Assembly (NCBI GenBank): GCA_003242425.1
Contig: QGUL01000063.1
Coordinates: 1 to 8,213, forward strand
Direction: 5' to 3'
Source: Pseudomonadota bacterium
Lineage (GTDB): Bacteria > Pseudomonadota > Gammaproteobacteria > Burkholderiales > SG8-39
Length of the DNA: 8,213 nucleotides
Shown: positions 5,540 to 8,213 of the stretch, piece after piece
Layout: each line of letters begins with the position of its first letter
Numbering within the stretch: position 1 is the first letter of the stretch
Translations under genes and position numbers: made by a program
Notes under the pieces: model-generated
What the model was told of the DNA's origin: nothing
Databases searched by the model: none
What the model saw: the letters and a program-made list of their open reading frames with translations, nothing else

Positions 5540-6338
5540 GAAGCGTAGTGTAGCGTTATTGCTTATGGCCCTGTTGCTGGCGAGCTGCGGCGGCACGAGC
5601 ACGGAGGACGAAACCGCAGGCTGGTCGGCGCAACGGCTCTACAGCGAAGCGCGCGATCTGTTGAACAGCGGCAATTACACGCAGGCGATCGAATATTTCG
5701 AGAAGCTGGAGGCGCGCTATCCCTTCGGCCGCTACGCGCAGCAGGCGCAACTGGAAATCGCCTACGCCTACTACCGGGACGGCGACGCCGCTTCGGCGGT
5801 GGCGGCCTGCGACCGCTTCATCAAGATGCATCCCAACCATCCGCACGTCGACTACGCCTACTACCTCAAAGGCGTGGCGAACTTCTACGAGGACCAGACC
5901 ATCCTCGCCCAGCTCGCCGATCAGAATCCGGCCGAACGCGATCCGCGTGCGGCGCGCGAATCCTTCAACGCCTTCCGCGAACTGGTCACGCGCTTCCCGG
6001 ACAGCAAGTACACGCCGGATGCGATCGCGCGCATGAACTACATCGTCAATGCGCTCGCTTCGCACGAAGTGTCGGTCGCGCGCTTCTACATCAAGCGCGG
6101 CGCCTATCTCGCCGCCGCCAACCGCGCGCAGTACGCGGTGAAGCAGTATCCCAACGCGCCGGCGCGCGAGGAGGCGCTCTATCTCATGAGCGTGGCTTAC
6201 GACCATCTGGGACTCGCCGACCTGCGCGACGACGCGCGGCGCGTGCTGCAGATGAACTTTCCCGACAGCCCGTATCTGCGCGGCGAAGTCCCCACCAGGA
6301 AGACGCCCTGGTGGAAGCTCTGGAAGACGGAGAACTGA
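5538..6338 (+). CDS. bamD: Outer membrane protein assembly factor BamD (lipoprotein)
   Basis: BamD is the essential lipoprotein partner of BamA in the BAM complex, which folds beta-barrel proteins into the outer membrane. This protein has 266 residues, close to the usual 240-270. A short signal peptide ends in the lipobox LASC, so Cys17 should be lipidated; Gly18-Gly19 after it gives no inner-membrane retention signal. The mature part is built of TPR-like helical repeats, visible as ARDLLNSGNYTQAIEYFEKLEARYPFG (38-64), AYAYYRDGDAASAVAACDRFIKMHPNHP (75-102) and LVTRFPDSKY (149-158), and it ends YDHLGLADLRDDARRVLQMNFPDSPY. The ATG at 5538 gives the best signal peptide and has GGGA eight bases upstream. 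In-frame ATGs at 5529 and 5502 are alternatives. The gene converges on yoaA with a 7-base gap. Confidence 0.96.
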   Translation: MKRSVALLLMALLLASCGGTSTEDETAGWSAQRLYSEARDLLNSGNYTQAIEYFEKLEARYPFGRYAQQAQLEIAYAYYRDGDAASAVAACDRFIKMHPNHPHVDYAYYLKGVANFYEDQTILAQLADQNPAERDPRAARESFNAFRELVTRFPDSKYTPDAIARMNYIVNALASHEVSVARFYIKRGAYLAAANRAQYAVKQYPNAPAREEALYLMSVAYDHLGLADLRDDARRVLQMNFPDSPYLRGEVPTRKTPWWKLWKTEN

Positions 6339-6345
6339 GCGGCAA

Positions 6346-8213
6346 TCAGGCGGCCGCGGCTTCCGCGCCGCTTAGCAGGAAACGCTCCACCACCGCGAGG
6401 CTGCGGGTGCGGCGCATGGCGGGAAGACTGTCCACGAGCTGCCGGCCGTAGCCTTTGCTCGCCAGCCGCGGGTCGCAGATCATCAGCACGCCGCGGTCGC
6501 GTTCGTCGCGGATCAACCGTCCCGCACCCTGTTTCAAGGCGATCGCCGCCTGCGGCAGCTGGTAATCCATGAACGGATTGCCGCCGTTCTTGCGCATCGC
6601 TTCAAGCCGCGCCTGCAGCACCGGATCGTCGGGCGGCGCGAACGGCAACTTGTCGATCACCACCACCGACAGCGCTTCGCCGCGCACATCGACGCCTTCC
6701 CAGAAACTGGAGCTCGCCACCAGCACGGCGTTGCCGAGTTTGCGGAAGCGTTCCAGCAGCTCGGTGCGCGTGCCCTCGCCTTGCAGGAGCAGCGGAAAGT
6801 CGAGCCCTTCGCGTTTGAACGCCTCGCCCAGCAGCTCGTGCGCCTGGCGCATGGCGCGCAAGGTGGTGAACAGCAGGAACGCCCGTCCGCCGCTCGCACG
6901 CAACACCGGCAGCGCCGCGCGCACCACGGCTTCGGTGTGCTCGGGGCTGTTGGGTTCCGGCAGATCGAGCGGCAGATAGAGGATGCCGTGCCTGGGATAG
7001 TCAAAGGGGCTGTCCCAGCTCGCGCACTCGGCATCCTCCAGACCCATCTGGCGGCGGTAGTGGTCGAAATTGCCCTTCATCGACAGCGTCGCGGAGGTGA
7101 AGATCCACGCCCGCGGACGGCCCTCGAGCTGGCGCCTGAAGCTGTCGGCCACGACGAGCGGCGTCGCGTGCAGCGCAAGCGCGTGGGTGTAGGCCTCGAT
7201 CCAGCGCACGCGTTCGGCCGCCTCGTCCGAACGCCAGGCGTGCAGCCGCTCGCACAACTCCGCCGCGCGCGCCGCACAGTTCTTCAGGCCTTCGCCGCGT
7301 TCCTCCGCCATCCGCAACACGTCGCGCGCGTCGAGGCAGGCTTCGTGCAACCGCTCGAGCGCCTGCTCGAAGTGCTCGTCCTGCAGGAGCTGCTGTGCCG
7401 GCACGCGCACGTCCTTCAGGGAAACGGCCAGACGCAGATCGCGGGCGGCCCGGTCGAGGCGGCGCGCGGCGTCCGGCAGTTCCCGCATGTCGGGCGCTTC
7501 GGCAACGCCTTCGGCGACGATGTCGCGCGCGAGCTCCAGCACTTGGCCGGTCGAGACCGTGGTGCCGAAGAACAGCGACGCGACTTCCGGCAACTGATGC
7601 GCCTCGTCGAGGATCACCGTGTTGCAGGCGGGCAGCAGCTCGGCCATGCCTTCGTCCTTCAGCATGACGTCGGCGAAGAACAGGTGGTGGTTGACGACCA
7701 CCACTTCCGCCTCCATGGCCGCGCGCCGCGCCTTCATCACGAAACAGTCTCCGTACTCGGGACACTTCGTGCCCAGGCAATTCTCGCGCGTGGAGGTGGC
7801 GAGGTTCCAGGCCGGCGCGTCCTCGCGCACGGAAGACAGTTCGGCCTTGTCGCCGCTCAGCGATTGGCGCGCGAAGCGCGCGATGGTCTGCAGATCGTGC
7901 ACGTCCTCGCGGCTCGGCAGGCGTCCGTCGGCGAGATTGCGCGCGAGGTGATGACGGCAGACGTAGTTGGCGCGGCCTTTCAGCAGCGCCGCCGTCACGG
8001 GCAGGCGGAGCGCGTCGCGCACGGCCGGCAGATCGCGATGGAAGAGTTGATCCTGCAGCGTCTTGGTGCCGGTGGAGATGATGACCTTGCCGCCGTGCAG
8101 CAGGGCCGGAACGAGATAAGCGACGGTCTTGCCCGTGCCGGTGCCCGCTTCAGCGATGAAACGGCGTTGCGCACGGATGGCCTCGGCCACCCGCTGGGCC
8201 ATCTCGATCTGTT
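6346..8213 (-). CDS. yoaA: YoaA/DinG-type iron-sulfur DNA helicase (partial, N-terminus outside window)
   Basis: This is a superfamily 2, XPD-like 5'-3' DNA helicase. In E. coli, YoaA works with the HolC (chi) subunit of DNA polymerase III in tolerance of replication-blocking damage; the paralog DinG unwinds R-loops and D-loops. The frame is open to the right edge. An ATG at 8202 is internal, because the preceding codons continue with QIE. Counting from that Met, there are 618 residues. They include the Walker A motif AGTGTGKT (19-26), four cysteines for a 4Fe-4S cluster (Cys82, Cys142, Cys147, Cys153), the DEAH box (199-202), and late helicase motifs SSSFWEGVDVRGEAL and QGAGRLIRDERDRG. The spacing NCLGxxCPxYxDCF and an inferred full length near 640 match E. 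coli YoaA (about 636) better than DinG (about 716). Only the first 15-25 residues are probably missing. It ends 7 bases from the bamD stop. Confidence 0.93.
   Translation of the reverse strand, partial: QIEMAQRVAEAIRAQRRFIAEAGTGTGKTVAYLVPALLHGGKVIISTGTKTLQDQLFHRDLPAVRDALRLPVTAALLKGRANYVCRHHLARNLADGRLPSREDVHDLQTIARFARQSLSGDKAELSSVREDAPAWNLATSTRENCLGTKCPEYGDCFVMKARRAAMEAEVVVVNHHLFFADVMLKDEGMAELLPACNTVILDEAHQLPEVASLFFGTTVSTGQVLELARDIVAEGVAEAPDMRELPDAARRLDRAARDLRLAVSLKDVRVPAQQLLQDEHFEQALERLHEACLDARDVLRMAEERGEGLKNCAARAAELCERLHAWRSDEAAERVRWIEAYTHALALHATPLVVADSFRRQLEGRPRAWIFTSATLSMKGNFDHYRRQMGLEDAECASWDSPFDYPRHGILYLPLDLPEPNSPEHTEAVVRAALPVLRASGGRAFLLFTTLRAMRQAHELLGEAFKREGLDFPLLLQGEGTRTELLERFRKLGNAVLVASSSFWEGVDVRGEALSVVVIDKLPFAPPDDPVLQARLEAMRKNGGNPFMDYQLPQAAIALKQGAGRLIRDERDRGVLMICDPRLASKGYGRQLVDSLPAMRRTRSLAVVERFLLSGAEAAAA

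Noticed and set aside
4658..5548. A 296-codon plus-strand open frame antisense to rluD
   Set aside because: The opposite strand carries all RluD motifs in order. This frame shows only His/Arg-rich shadow sequence.
6337..6373. Hairpins at the bamD/yoaA convergent ends (AGCGGC 6338-6343 with GCCGCT 6367-6372; CGCGG 6355-6359 with CCGCG 6363-6367)
   Set aside because: The stems are short, compete for the same base, have no U-tract on either strand and lie in GC-rich DNA including a GCGGCCGC site. They are too weak to call a terminator.
1..8213. CRISPR array, insertion sequence, toxin-antitoxin pair, prophage or defence island
   Set aside because: No spaced direct repeats, terminal inverted repeats, transposase, integrase or known defence domains were seen. 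All large genes are recognisable chromosomal families with uniform composition.

Overview
The window is a compact, high-GC stretch of bacterial chromosome containing mostly housekeeping genes. PhaR, the BamD/RluD/PgeF neighbourhood and a YoaA-type helicase point to a proteobacterium. PhaR, together with the style of the small membrane protein and the epimerase, suggests a betaproteobacterium, perhaps of the Rhodocyclales. That placement comes from remembered protein families, not from a search. I see no rRNA, tRNA, CRISPR array, insertion sequence, integrase or phage gene.

Layout from left to right. Positions 1-708 (minus) hold the N-terminal half of rimO, which runs off the left edge. Just upstream of it on the same strand is phaR (739-1326), so phaR and rimO may share a transcript. 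Next is about 400 bases without a gene (1327-1733), containing a plausible sigma-70 promoter for phaR that is flanked by GCACCG inverted repeats. A UDP-glucuronate-4-epimerase-like sugar-nucleotide epimerase follows (1734-2729, minus). A 60-residue two-helix membrane protein (2789-2971, plus) diverges from it.

The next block is a minus-strand operon read from right to left: rluD (4568-5539), pgeF (3831-4571, overlapping rluD by 4 bases) and a ZIP-family metal transporter (2965-3813). The transporter converges on the small membrane protein gene, and the two stop codons overlap inside the loop of a perfect 11-bp stem. bamD (5538-6338, plus) diverges from rluD, and their proposed start codons interlock at a CATG. 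The bamD promoter, with a perfect TATAAT, lies inside the first codons of rluD. A YoaA-type iron-sulfur helicase (6346-8213, minus) converges on bamD with a 7-base gap and runs off the right edge.

Functionally the window combines ribosome modification (RimO on protein S12, RluD on 23S rRNA), cell-envelope building and quality control (BamD, PgeF, and the epimerase supplying polysaccharide precursors), carbon-storage regulation (PhaR), metal transport (ZIP) and DNA repair (YoaA). The order bamD / rluD-pgeF matches the arrangement I recall from Escherichia coli. I did not find a convincing new biological system. The most interesting signals are small-scale: interlocked gene ends, a shared palindromic stop region, and an operator-like structure upstream of phaR.
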